Source: Streptomyces sp. NBC_00239 | GTDB lineage: Bacteria; Actinomycetota; Actinomycetes; Streptomycetales; Streptomycetaceae | Length of the DNA stretch: 64,000 nucleotides | Assembly (NCBI RefSeq): GCF_036194065.1 | Contig: NZ_CP108096.1 | Location: forward strand, 186,001 to 250,000 | Direction of reading: 5' to 3' | Shown: positions 31,565 to 39,122 of the stretch, in pieces | Numbering within the stretch: position 1 is the stretch's first letter | How the letters are laid out: each line of letters begins with the position of its first letter | Made by a program: the position numbers and the translations under genes | Notes under the pieces: model-generated | The model's input: only the letters and a program-made list of their open reading frames with translations | The model's database searches: none | What the model was told of the DNA's origin: nothing

Positions 31565-32773
31565 TCACGCCGCTGCGCGGCGGGCCTCCTCGGCTGCGGT
31601 CGGGAGCCGGTCGGCGTCGCGGTGCGGGATGCCGAACTGCAGCGCGGCATGGTCCGCGACGGCGGCGGCCGTCTGCTCGGCCAACTGCGGGTGATGCCGG
31701 GTGAGCCAGCCCAGGACCTTCTCGACACTGTCCGAACGCGCCTGCCCTGCGCGAATGTTGGCGAGGGCGGCCTGGGTGAGGACCTCGGCGAGCGCCTGGG
31801 CGGGCACGGTCTCCTGCAACTGGTCCGCCGCGAGGTGCGCGAGATCCTCAGCCACCTGCCGGACGGCGTCCGCAGTGCGGTGGCGCAGCACCCACCGTGC
31901 GCGGCGCTCGGGGTCTTCCCACAGGGCGGCGTACAGCACCGGAGTGAGCTGCTGGCGGATGAGTTCGGCGCCCGCCGCCAGGACCGGGCGCTCGCGCTGA
32001 GCCGGCCAGCGGTCGGCAGCGGGGCGACGCCGGTGGGCGGCCCAGTTCTCCGCGACGGGCCGCGACCACTTGGGCCGGTTGCCGACGAACGCCTGGGGCA
32101 CGGGGACGGCGCCCTGCCCGCGGCTGATGTAGGCGCGCAGCGCCGAGGGGCTGATGGCGGCGGCCGCGGCCAGGGCGGGGGTGCCGATGAGTTGGTCACC
32201 GGCGAGCTCGGGCGCGGTGAGCGTGAGCACGCAGCGGTCCAGCGGCGGCCGGTCGGGACTTGTGGCGCGGTGGGCCGCCCAGCGCGCCAGGTCATGCAGC
32301 CATGACGCGCCCTGCGATGCGCCGCTCGGTGCGCCGAGGGCGTTCACCTGGTGCAGCCGGCCTGCGCCGGCATCCGCCCGCGGGTCCTGGAGGAGGTCGG
32401 CGGCGGTGACGGTGACCGCGGCGGGCACCGCCTGCCGCTCGACATCGCCGGTGGCCGCGTCCCACAGCTGCGGCGGCCGGAACCAGTTGGTGCCGTCCCA
32501 CCAGTAGCCGCCACTCCGGGTCACCAGCGGGTGGCCGGTGTGTCCGTGCCACGGTCCGGCACCGTCGGGGCCGGCTTCGTACAGCAGCACGGTGCGGCCG
32601 AGGTGCGGGTGGGCGTGGACGATCCACACCAGGTCGGGGCGGTCCGGGTCGGTGATCCGGGCCGGCACCGAACCGGTGGGCCCTGCGGGGAAGTGGGTGT
32701 CGTCGGCGAACGGCAGGCCGGGGACGGGGTGATCGGTGCCGGCTCCGTTCGCGAGGAGGCGGTGGGAGGCCAT
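31565..32773 (-). CDS. Hypothetical protein with HTH segment, 402 aa
   Basis: ATG at 32773 (MASHRLLANGAGTDHPVPGL...) with AAGGA about 10 bases before. Residues 1-110 form a Trp/His-rich region (VWIVHAHPHLGRTVLLYEAG, YWWDGTNWFRPPQLWD). Residues 190-245 contain TPALAAAAAISPSALRAYIS, which resembles an excisionase-like helix-turn-helix, then RPKWSRPVAENWAAHRR. The remaining 150 residues are helical. It probably binds DNA. Proteins of this type occur on Streptomyces plasmids, and no function is known to me. It lies 44 bp downstream of the IclR-like regulator gene and probably in its transcription unit. Confidence 0.75.
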   Translation of the reverse strand: MASHRLLANGAGTDHPVPGLPFADDTHFPAGPTGSVPARITDPDRPDLVWIVHAHPHLGRTVLLYEAGPDGAGPWHGHTGHPLVTRSGGYWWDGTNWFRPPQLWDAATGDVERQAVPAAVTVTAADLLQDPRADAGAGRLHQVNALGAPSGASQGASWLHDLARWAAHRATSPDRPPLDRCVLTLTAPELAGDQLIGTPALAAAAAISPSALRAYISRGQGAVPVPQAFVGNRPKWSRPVAENWAAHRRRPAADRWPAQRERPVLAAGAELIRQQLTPVLYAALWEDPERRARWVLRHRTADAVRQVAEDLAHLAADQLQETVPAQALAEVLTQAALANIRAGQARSDSVEKVLGWLTRHHPQLAEQTAAAVADHAALQFGIPHRDADRLPTAAEEARRAAA

Positions 32774-32817
32774 GGGCAGGGTGTCCTTCGGGCGGGTTCG
32801 GTAAAAGAAGGGGGCGG

Positions 32818-33657
32818 TCAGGCGATGCGGCGGGCTGGGGCGGCCCCGGGCCAGGAGCCGGCGGCGCGGCCGGCCGCCCGGCGCAACAGGACGGCGAACT
32901 CCTGCGCCCTGAGCGGATCGTGGAAGAGCGGCTCGGCTCCGGTGAGGCTGAGGACGGCGATCAGGTGCTGCCCGCGCAGGACGGGCGTGGCCAGGGTGCA
33001 GACGCCGGGACATCGGCGCAGCGCGATGCGGGTGGAGCGGATGGTGTCCCGCACGGCGGGCGCCAGCGTGAGCGGGCGGTCATCCGCGCTGACGGCGAGT
33101 TCGGCGGGAGCATAGGCGAGCGCGGCGCGGCCGGCGGCGCTCGTCCGTGCGTCGCCCTCGTGCTGGGCTGCCGCGGCGCGCAGCTGCGGGAGCGGGCAGG
33201 CCAGGTCGATGAGGGTGAGGTGGAAGCCGAGGCCGGGGCGGAAGTGCGGCTCGTGCCAGGACACGGCGAGCCCGGTCTCCTGCTGGAGGTCCTCGATGAT
33301 GCGTCGGACGGCCGGGGTGGTCCGGCCCGTTCCGGTACTCACCGGGGCGAGCGCGCGGGCGTCGCGGGTGAGCCGGTAGGCACCGCGGCGGGTGCCCGGC
33401 TCGACGAGGTTCTCCAGGCCGGCGGCCTTGAGGAGCTTGGAGGCGTGCGAGGGCTGCAGACCTGCGGCGCGGGCGATGTCGGCGAGCTGGTGTTCCTCCT
33501 CGGCGCCCAGGCGCAGCAGGGCGCGCAGGAGCCGGAAGCCGCGGCCGGCGGACTGTGGCGGCTGGCGCCCCTCGCTCACGGCGGCGAGGACCGGCGGGAC
33601 GGCGGGCGGGGACCAGTACGCGGACGGGGAGGGTCTGGGCGGGACGTCGAGGGACAT
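32818..33657 (-). CDS. IclR-like transcriptional regulator
   Basis: ATG at 33657 (MSLDVPPRPSPSAYWSPPAV...). Residues about 38-95 are a winged helix-turn-helix (FRLLRALLRLGAEEEHQLAD, LQPSHASKLLKAAGLENL). Residues 115-279 resemble an IclR effector domain: TPAVRRIIEDLQQETGLAVS, CPGVCTLATPVLRG and VLSLTGAEPLF. Members sense small molecules in the C-terminal domain and repress or activate neighbouring genes. The N-terminal wing is divergent, so it could be a related family. Possible targets are the HNH lipoprotein and TrpA genes upstream, or the exporter downstream. Confidence 0.7.
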   Translation of the reverse strand: MSLDVPPRPSPSAYWSPPAVPPVLAAVSEGRQPPQSAGRGFRLLRALLRLGAEEEHQLADIARAAGLQPSHASKLLKAAGLENLVEPGTRRGAYRLTRDARALAPVSTGTGRTTPAVRRIIEDLQQETGLAVSWHEPHFRPGLGFHLTLIDLACPLPQLRAAAAQHEGDARTSAAGRAALAYAPAELAVSADDRPLTLAPAVRDTIRSTRIALRRCPGVCTLATPVLRGQHLIAVLSLTGAEPLFHDPLRAQEFAVLLRRAAGRAAGSWPGAAPARRIA

Positions 33658-33763
33658 GCAACCTCCAGGTCGGTGCGGCGCGGTCAGGCTCCAGACGTCG
33701 TGGGGGGCCAGGGAGCCGGGCCCGGGTGGCGCGGCTCCACGATCGGCGACTTCAGCGGGGCGG

Positions 33764-33988
33764 TCAGGGCCGGTAGGGGCGGCGCGGGCGGAACGACGGC
33801 GGCTGGGTGGGGGCCGGGACATCGACGTCGTAGGCGTCGTCGGTGTCGGCGTCCGGCGGGCTGAGGTAGTGCGGCTCCACGAACAGGCGCTGGGCCCGCC
33901 ACTCGGGCGGCGGGGACAGCGGCGCGGGCCGGGGCCGGCGTACGGCTCCCTCGGTCCGGCGCGGCGGGATGCGGTGCTGGGTGTGCAT
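33764..33988 (-). CDS. Small Pro-rich protein, 74 aa
   Basis: ATG at 33988, with AGGAGAG upstream and 17 bp after the HNH lipoprotein stop. The product (MHTQHRIPPRRTEGAVRRPR...) is Arg/Pro-rich at both ends, with a short aromatic and acidic centre (WRAQRLFVEPHYLSPPDADT). It looks disordered, and no family is recognised. Confidence 0.55.
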   Translation of the reverse strand: MHTQHRIPPRRTEGAVRRPRPAPLSPPPEWRAQRLFVEPHYLSPPDADTDDAYDVDVPAPTQPPSFRPRRPYRP

Positions 33989-34005
33989 GGGCACAGCTCT
34001 CCTTG

Positions 34006-34758
34006 TTACTTCAGGTCCGGCAGGACGACGCCGCTGCTGGAATCGGTGGGCAGCGGCTGGTCGGGGCAGCCAGCCAGGATGCGGGTCATGGCCGCCTTCT
34101 CCGGCGGGGTGACCCACAGCCGGTACTTGGCCTTGACGGCGATCTGCCGGGCGACGTACGTGCAGCGGAAGCTCTTGTTGGCCGGCAGCCAGGTGGCGGC
34201 GTCACCGTCGGACTTCGCGGCGTTCGCCGGCCCCGCGGCCGCAATCAGATTTTCCGGGTCGTTCCCCAGGGCCGCCCGTTGCTGCTGGGTGAGTTGGGCC
34301 GCCCCCACCCGCCAGCTGGCGCCGAGCGCGACGACGTGGTCGATCTGGACCTGAGCGCTCTGCGGGCCGCGCACGAAGTGGATGGTCTTGCCGGTGTAGG
34401 GGTCGGCGAGGGTGCCGGTGGCGACCACACACCGGGAGGTCCCCTTGAAGGTGATGTGCTGCAGGTCGCGGCGGAGAACGTCGTTTCGGGTATCGCACGA
34501 ATTCTGTGCCCCGGGTGCGGTCGTGGAGTCCGACCAGGCCGGTCCGAACTTGGCCTCGCGGTCGTATCCGGTCATCGGGGCCGGGCCTTTGACCATGAGT
34601 TGCGCCAGGGCGTGCTGGGCGGTGCCGGCCGCCGCCGGACCTGCGGCGGGCGCCTTGGCGTTGTCGCCGGCGCTCTGGTCGGCGAGGGCGGAGCAGCCGG
34701 TGAGCGTGGCGGCCAGGACGAGGCCGGCCAGCGCGGTGCGGCGGGTGGTGAGGTTCAA
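34006..34758 (-). CDS. Secreted lipoprotein HNH nuclease (DUF1524-like)
   Basis: TTG start at 34758 (MNLTTRRTALAGLVLAATLT, then GCSALA). The lipobox Cys is at residue 22, so the enzyme should be lipid-anchored outside the cell. The nuclease region has VQIDHVVALGASW, NDPENLIAAAGPANAAKSDG, and a C-terminal CTYVARQIAVKAKYRLWVTP. The DHV box and NL-x3 segments match extracellular HNH nucleases of the DUF1524/GmrSD type common in Streptomyces. It could degrade DNA during growth or mating. Two Cys pairs (CDTRND, SRCVV; FRCTY, AGCP) may form disulfides. Confidence 0.8.
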   Translation of the reverse strand: MNLTTRRTALAGLVLAATLTGCSALADQSAGDNAKAPAAGPAAAGTAQHALAQLMVKGPAPMTGYDREAKFGPAWSDSTTAPGAQNSCDTRNDVLRRDLQHITFKGTSRCVVATGTLADPYTGKTIHFVRGPQSAQVQIDHVVALGASWRVGAAQLTQQQRAALGNDPENLIAAAGPANAAKSDGDAATWLPANKSFRCTYVARQIAVKAKYRLWVTPPEKAAMTRILAGCPDQPLPTDSSSGVVLPDLK

Positions 34759-34816
34759 CGCGGCGGTACCTCTTCTTGATGCGGGTGGGAGCCGCGGCAG
34801 CGGCGCCCCTTGATGA

Positions 34817-35647
34817 TCACGCAGAGAGCGGGTGGGGACGGGCAGGCGTGTGCAGGGCGTGGGCGAAGGCCCGGACCTGTTCCACGGCGCCGTCGAGACC
34901 CGCGGGGCCCTCGAGCAGGGGCCGGACCAGCGGGGAGCCGATCACGACACCGTCGACGTACGGGGCGACGATCGCGGCGCGTTGGGGGGTGGAGATGCCG
35001 ATGCCGCCGACCACGGGCAGGGAGGTGTAGGACCGCAGCCGGGTGGTGAAGGCGTCGATCGCGGGCAGATCCAGGTCTCCCTGGTAGCCGGTGGGGGCGG
35101 AGGCTGCCGGGGCGTAGATCCAGCCGGAGGCGGCCGCGGTGATGGCGGCCAGCTGGTCGTCGCTGGCGCCGCGCGGTGCGAACTGCGGTGTGTGCAGTCC
35201 TGCTTGGCGGGCGGCGTCGATCCACTCGCCGGCCTCGGCGACGGGAAGGTCGGGGATCATCGCGCCGGCGGCCCCGGCCTGGGCGAGGTCCTGGGCGAAG
35301 CGGGTGGGGCCGAAGTCGAGGACGGGGGCCCAGTAGCTCATGGCGACCACGGGGACGGCGGTGCTGGAGGCGGCGAGGCGGATGGTGGAGAAGACGTGGG
35401 CCATGCGTGCGCCCTGGCCCAGGGCCTGGGCGTAGGCGGCGGCGATGTCCGGGCCGTCGAGGCTGGGGGTGTGGTGGGGGACGCCGACTTCGAGGAAGCC
35501 GGCGCCGTGGCGGGTGAAGGCGCGCAGGGTCTCGATCCCGGCCGTCCAGTTGGGGAAGCCGGCGGGCAGGAACGCGCCGAGGGCCGGTCGCTGCCGGTGA
35601 GCGAGCAGTGCGGTGAGCCCGTTGGCGGCAGGGGTCAGCGTGGTCAT
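34817..35647 (-). CDS. trpA: Orphan tryptophan synthase alpha subunit-like
   Basis: ATG at 35647 with AAAGG upstream; 276 residues, normal TrpA length. The barrel is complete: LEVGVPHHTPSLDGPDIA carries Glu53 and Asp64, which match catalytic Glu49 and Asp60 of Salmonella TrpA, and GWIYAPAASAPTGYQG and VVGGIGISTP form the later phosphate site. The usual SDP of the loop after the catalytic Glu is replaced by HTP, in the part that contacts TrpB. No trpB or other trp gene is nearby. It probably cleaves indole-3-glycerol phosphate; with altered TrpB contact it may work alone and release indole, as some plant homologues do. No Trp leader peptide is visible. Confidence 0.85.
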   Translation of the reverse strand: MTTLTPAANGLTALLAHRQRPALGAFLPAGFPNWTAGIETLRAFTRHGAGFLEVGVPHHTPSLDGPDIAAAYAQALGQGARMAHVFSTIRLAASSTAVPVVAMSYWAPVLDFGPTRFAQDLAQAGAAGAMIPDLPVAEAGEWIDAARQAGLHTPQFAPRGASDDQLAAITAAASGWIYAPAASAPTGYQGDLDLPAIDAFTTRLRSYTSLPVVGGIGISTPQRAAIVAPYVDGVVIGSPLVRPLLEGPAGLDGAVEQVRAFAHALHTPARPHPLSA

Positions 35648-35735
35648 GACGGGGGCGCCTTTCGCAGGGCGTGGGGGTGAGGGGGCCCGCGATCCCGCAG
35701 CGAAGGGGGGTGCGCGCGGGGTCCACAGGGGCTGC

Positions 35736-35766
35736 CCCCGGCCGCCGCGGTGCGCGGCGGCCGGGG
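35736..35766 (-). terminator. Hairpin terminator
   Basis: Perfect 13-bp stem CCCCGGCCGCCGC with a 5-base loop, 12 bp after the stop of the SH3-like secreted protein gene. Confidence 0.7.
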
Positions 35767-35777
35767 AGGAGCCGGGA

Positions 35778-36125
35778 CTATCCGGCGAGGTGGAACTTGA
35801 TCATGTCCTGGCGGATCCAGCCGTACGTGCCGGCCGGCAGTCCGCCCTTGGACCGCTTCTTGAGCTTGGCCTTGTACCAGGAGCCGCTCTTGCAGTAGAG
35901 GGCCAGCTGGTCCGCGTTGTAGACCAGGCCCTTGGACTTGTACGACGTCGACGGGCCGGAGCGGAAGTTGATGCCGTTCCCGTCGACTTCCGCGCTCTGG
36001 TCGTAGGTGGAGCAGTCGCTGCTGGCGGCCGATGCGGTCGGTGCGAGGGCTGCGGCGCCGCCGGCGAGCAGGGAGACGGACAGGGCGACGGTGGCGAAGC
36101 GCTTGAGTGCGGCCATGGCCTTCAC
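35778..36125 (-). CDS. Secreted SH3-like protein, 115 aa
   Basis: GTG at 36125 has AAAGGA just upstream; ATG 36116 is an alternative start. A Sec signal peptide (MKAMAALKRFATVALSVSLL, AGGAAALAPTASA) is cut near residue 33. The mature part has two Cys and a bacterial SH3-type fold: VDGNGINFRSGPSTSYKSKG, then LALYCKSGSWYKAK and GWIRQDMIKFHLAG. Such small secreted SH3 proteins bind cell-wall peptides and are abundant in Streptomyces. It is a single-gene unit with its own terminator, next to a surface-anchored protein gene. Confidence 0.8.
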   Translation of the reverse strand: MKAMAALKRFATVALSVSLLAGGAAALAPTASAASSDCSTYDQSAEVDGNGINFRSGPSTSYKSKGLVYNADQLALYCKSGSWYKAKLKKRSKGGLPAGTYGWIRQDMIKFHLAG

Positions 36126-36182
36126 GGTCCTTTCAGGAGTGGTGGGTTGGCCCGGCGGCCCGCCAGTGCGCGGGCCACCGGG

Positions 36183-36207
36183 GCCGGGGCGCGGAGGGCG
36201 CCCCGGC
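36183..36207 (-). terminator. Hairpin terminator
   Basis: 10-bp stem GCCGGGGCGC/GCGCCCCGGC with a 5-base loop, 10 bp after the stop of the surface protein gene. Confidence 0.6.
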
Positions 36208-36216
36208 GTGGTGCCG

Positions 36217-37059
36217 TCAGGCCTGGTCGGCGGTGCGGCGCTCGGTGCGGCGCTTGCCGTAGCCGATGGCGCCCACGGTCGCCAGGCCCGCGGCGAGCAG
36301 GCCGCCGGCGGTGAGGGCCAGCGCCGTGTTCCCGTCGGCGCCGGTGTGCGCGAGGCTCCCGGCCGGCGTGACGGTGTCGCTGGCGCTGATCTGCTCGGTG
36401 GCGCCGCCCTTGGGCGAGTCGTGCGAGCTGCCCTTGTCGGAGCCGCCCTTGCCCGAGTCGCCCTTGTCGGAGCCGCCGCTACCCGTGGTCGGATCCGGGG
36501 ACGGCTTGGTGGTCGGGTCGGTGCCCGGGTCGGTCGTCGGCGGAGTGGTCGGGTCCGTGGTCGGCGGGTCCGTCGGGTCGGTCGTCGGCGGATCGGTCGG
36601 GTCGGTCGTCGGCGGATCGGTCGGGTCGGTCGTCGGAGGATCCGTGGGGTCCGTCGTCGGCGGGGTCGTGGGATCCGTCGTCGGCGGGTCCGTCGGGTCG
36701 GTCGTCGGCGGGGTCGTGGGGTCCGTGGTCGGAGGAGTGGTCGGGTCGGTCGTCGGCGGAGTGGTCGGGTCGGTCCCCGGCTCCGTCGGATCGGTGGTCG
36801 GCGGGCCGGTGGGGTCCGTCGTCGGCGGGGTCGTCGGGTCGGTGCCCGGCTCCCCGGTCGGCCCCGGGCTCGGGGAGCCGGCCTTCGCCGACACCTCGAC
36901 CTTCAGCGCCAGCGACGCCTCGTCCGCCGCCGAGGCGGACGGCTTCGGCGAGGGGGAACTGGCGGCGAGGGCTGCCGGGGTGGCCACGGCCCCCGCGGCG
37001 GCGACGAGCGCGGCAGTCGCCACGACGCGGCGCAGCAGGCGCGGTCGGGTCTTACGCAT
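36217..37059 (-). CDS. LAxTG-anchored Pro/Thr repeat surface protein
   Basis: ATG at 37059 (MRKTRPRLLRRVVATAALVA...). A signal peptide ends near residue 33 (TPAALAA). Residues about 60-195 are about 16 copies of a PTTDPT[DT]P unit, a rod-like, probably glycosylated stalk. The C-terminus has LAHTG, a hydrophobic segment (NTALALTAGGLLAAGLATVG) and a basic tail (KRRTERRTADQA), the layout for sortase class E anchoring in high-GC Gram-positives. The part between signal and repeats is too short for an enzyme, so it may be a spacer or adhesin. A DnaA-box-like motif lies about 100 bp upstream. Confidence 0.85.
   Translation of the reverse strand: MRKTRPRLLRRVVATAALVAAAGAVATPAALAASSPSPKPSASAADEASLALKVEVSAKAGSPSPGPTGEPGTDPTTPPTTDPTGPPTTDPTEPGTDPTTPPTTDPTTPPTTDPTTPPTTDPTDPPTTDPTTPPTTDPTDPPTTDPTDPPTTDPTDPPTTDPTDPPTTDPTTPPTTDPGTDPTTKPSPDPTTGSGGSDKGDSGKGGSDKGSSHDSPKGGATEQISASDTVTPAGSLAHTGADGNTALALTAGGLLAAGLATVGAIGYGKRRTERRTADQA
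36510..36850 (-). repeat. In-frame 24-bp coding repeats
   Basis: The Pro/Thr/Asp stalk is encoded by near-identical 24-bp units (GTCGGCGGATCGGTCGGGTC-like on the plus strand). Copies are similar enough to expand or contract by recombination without breaking the frame. Confidence 0.7.
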
Positions 37060-37160
37060 GGGTGAGATCAGCCTCCACTGGTACACGGCAGGCTCGGCCG
37101 GTCAGCGCACGCTGCGCCGGGGCGAAGTACCTGCTGGTGAACTGATCTTGGATTTGGTGG

Positions 37161-37226
37161 CCTGTGGACAGAGTCCGGCGATTTCCGGACCTTGCGCGCC
37201 TCGCTCAGCGGTTCCTGTGGATAAAG
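37161..37226 (-). promoter_or_regulatory. DnaA-box-like motifs (two)
   Basis: Minus-strand CGCCGGACTCTGTCCACAGG at 37161-37180, about 100 bp upstream of the surface protein start, and a weaker CTTTATCCACAGG at 37214-37226. The second site carries TTATCCACA, a perfect DnaA box. Confidence 0.55.
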
Positions 37227-37318
37227 AACTGCGCGCCCGGCCGCGGCGGTTGGCACCGTCGGCGCCGACGGTGCGGGACTGGTCCGCGCGCACCATCGGG
37301 GCCTGCGAGCATGGGCGG

Positions 37319-37594
37319 ATGACCCTCGTGATCGCGCTCGTGGCCGGCTCGGTGCTGGGCTACCTGATCAGGTGCTGGCGGCCGGCCCGGCGGGCGGCGC
37401 ACTGGGCGCAGCGTCAGGAAATGGGCACGGCGGCATGGTGGGCGGCGCAGCCGGTGCTCGCCGTCGCGTTGGCGGTACGGCTCGTCTCGCACCCCCGCCA
37501 GAGCGTGCGCAATATCCGCTCCTGGCAGGAGGACCAGCGGGTGGAGCCGCCGCAGCACGATCCCGGGTGGGCGGCCAAGCGGGGCGCGCGGTGA
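37319..37594 (+). CDS. Small membrane protein, 91 aa
   Basis: ATG at 37319 (MTLVIALVAGSVLGYLIRCW...). One N-terminal membrane segment (residues 3-20) is followed by basic RPARRAAHWAQRQ, then a hydrophobic helix (WWAAQPVLAVALAVRLVS) and a charged tail. This type of small Streptomyces protein (single helix with Gly-Tyr-Leu, then WRP-R) is common on plasmids and in phages. It is the only plus-strand gene between 29 and 52 kb. Its stop overlaps a 24-codon frame (GTGA). Confidence 0.6.
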   Translation: MTLVIALVAGSVLGYLIRCWRPARRAAHWAQRQEMGTAAWWAAQPVLAVALAVRLVSHPRQSVRNIRSWQEDQRVEPPQHDPGWAAKRGAR

Positions 37595-37665
37595 GTTGGT
37601 GCGGGCAGTGCAAGGCCCGGCGCACACACGGGGGGATGCGCGCCGGGCTCTTGGTGCCACGGTAG
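37591..37665 (+). CDS. Possible 24-aa peptide
   Basis: GTG at 37591 overlaps the preceding stop. Product MSWCGQCKARRTHGG..., with CGQC as a half zinc knuckle. Too short to judge by codon use; listed because of the coupled start. Confidence 0.3.
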   Translation: MSWCGQCKARRTHGGMRAGLLVPR

Positions 37666-37702
37666 CCGCGGACCGGGCGCGGGCGGGGCTGAATGCCCGG
37701 GT

Positions 37703-38977
37703 TCATCTCGATCCGGTCAGCGGCTCGGCTGATTCGCACCCCACGCCCTTCGGTGTCTGCAGGGTGAGATGGCGGCGGGTGACCAGCAGCAGGAACAGGC
37801 CGAGCGCGGCGCCGGCGGCCGCGACGGCGGCGGTCCCTGCGGGGGCGGTAGAGGGGACGAGGCCGGCGAGCGCGGTGCCGGCGGCCTGCCCCAGGCCGAG
37901 ACAGGCGATCAGCCAGGCCGACGCCTCGGCGAGGGTGCTGCGCGGGACGAGGACGTCGAGTGCGTGGAAGCCGGTGACCAGGAGCGGCGCGAGGAACAGG
38001 CCGGGCAGGACGGCGGCCGCGATGGCCAGCGTCGGAGCGGGATCGGCGAGCATCGGCAGCGAGCCGAGCAGGAACCCGGCGCCGATGAGCAGGAGTTGGC
38101 GGGCCGGGGAGCCGGGCCAGGTGCGGCGGCCGAAGAGCAGCCCGCCCGTCAGGCTGCCGACGGCGAGCGCGGCGGGGATCATCGTCGACAGGTAGCCGGC
38201 ATGGTGGCGCTCCCCCGCCGCGAGCGCCACCACGTTCAGTGCGCCCAGGGTGATGCCCGCGCCGAACAGCGCGGCGGCCAGGGCGCGCAGGCCGGGGACC
38301 CGGATCGGTCCGAGCCAGCGGGTGCGGGTGGGGGCCGGCTGCCAGGTGCGGGTGGGCGGCGCGGACAGGAACAGTGCGGCTCCGCCGAGGCCGATCGCGG
38401 CGGTGGCGGTGAGCACGAGGACGGTGCCGGTCACGGCGTCGAGGCCCAGGACCAGGAGCGGGCCGCCGATGAAAACGAGTTCCTGGGCGCAGGCGTCAAG
38501 TGCGAGGGCGGCCCGGCGGTGCTGCGGGCTCTCCACGACGTGCGGCCACAGGACGCGCAGGGCCGCCTCCAGGGGCGGGGTGCACAGGCCCGCGGCCGCG
38601 GCGATGACCGCCGCCGGCGCGGGATGGCCGGCCGGGCTGAGGAAGGCGAGCGCGAGGAAGGCCGTGGTCGAGGCGAGGGCGGTGACGCCGATCGCGACGC
38701 GGTGGCCGTGCCGGTCCAGGAGGCGTCCCCACAGCGGCTGCCCGATCGCGGCCGCCAGTCCGTACACGGCCGCGAGGATTCCGGCCAGGCGCAGGCTGCC
38801 GCCGTCCGCCCGTACGGCGATCAGGATCGCCAGTGGTGCCATGGCGACGGGGAGGTGGCCGATGACCGCGCCGGCCAGGAGGCGGGTGACGTTCGGGAGG
38901 GCCAGGACGTCGCGGTAGCGCGACGGCGCGGGGGCGGGCCGTCTGCGCGGGCGGTGCAGGAGGGGGCTGATGGTCAT
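37703..38977 (-). CDS. MFS exporter, second
   Basis: ATG at 38977 (MTISPLLHRPRRRPAPAPSR...). The 424-residue protein has twelve predicted membrane segments. The loop between segments 2 and 3 holds GQPLWGRLLDRHGHRVAIGV, the signature of major-facilitator transporters, and GLCTPPLEAALRVLWPHVVE lies in segments 4-5. It is not closely similar to the exporter at 30004-31239. A hairpin stands between it and the preceding conjugation operon. The substrate is unknown; a drug or metabolite exporter is most likely. Confidence 0.8.
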   Translation of the reverse strand: MTISPLLHRPRRRPAPAPSRYRDVLALPNVTRLLAGAVIGHLPVAMAPLAILIAVRADGGSLRLAGILAAVYGLAAAIGQPLWGRLLDRHGHRVAIGVTALASTTAFLALAFLSPAGHPAPAAVIAAAAGLCTPPLEAALRVLWPHVVESPQHRRAALALDACAQELVFIGGPLLVLGLDAVTGTVLVLTATAAIGLGGAALFLSAPPTRTWQPAPTRTRWLGPIRVPGLRALAAALFGAGITLGALNVVALAAGERHHAGYLSTMIPAALAVGSLTGGLLFGRRTWPGSPARQLLLIGAGFLLGSLPMLADPAPTLAIAAAVLPGLFLAPLLVTGFHALDVLVPRSTLAEASAWLIACLGLGQAAGTALAGLVPSTAPAGTAAVAAAGAALGLFLLLVTRRHLTLQTPKGVGCESAEPLTGSR

Positions 38978-39037
38978 GGGAGAGCGGTCCTTGGTGTCGT
39001 ACGCCGTCGGGGTGCGCGGCGACCGCGCGGGAGGAGG

Positions 39038-39072
39038 GGCGTCGTCCCGCCCGGGTGGGACGGGACGACGCC
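39038..39072 (-). terminator. Terminator of the conjugation operon
   Basis: 12-bp stem GGCGTCGTCCCG with an 11-base loop, 51 bp after the stop of the cell-wall hydrolase gene and before the MFS gene. Confidence 0.65.
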
Positions 39073-39122
39073 GCTGGAGGACTGCTCGCGGGCGGGCGGC
39101 GCTCGGTGATCGCAGGAGGTGC

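Noticed and set aside
35648..35735. Trp leader-peptide attenuator before trpA
   Set aside because: No Trp codons occur in any short frame there; the hairpin at 35736-35766 belongs to the upstream SH3-like gene.
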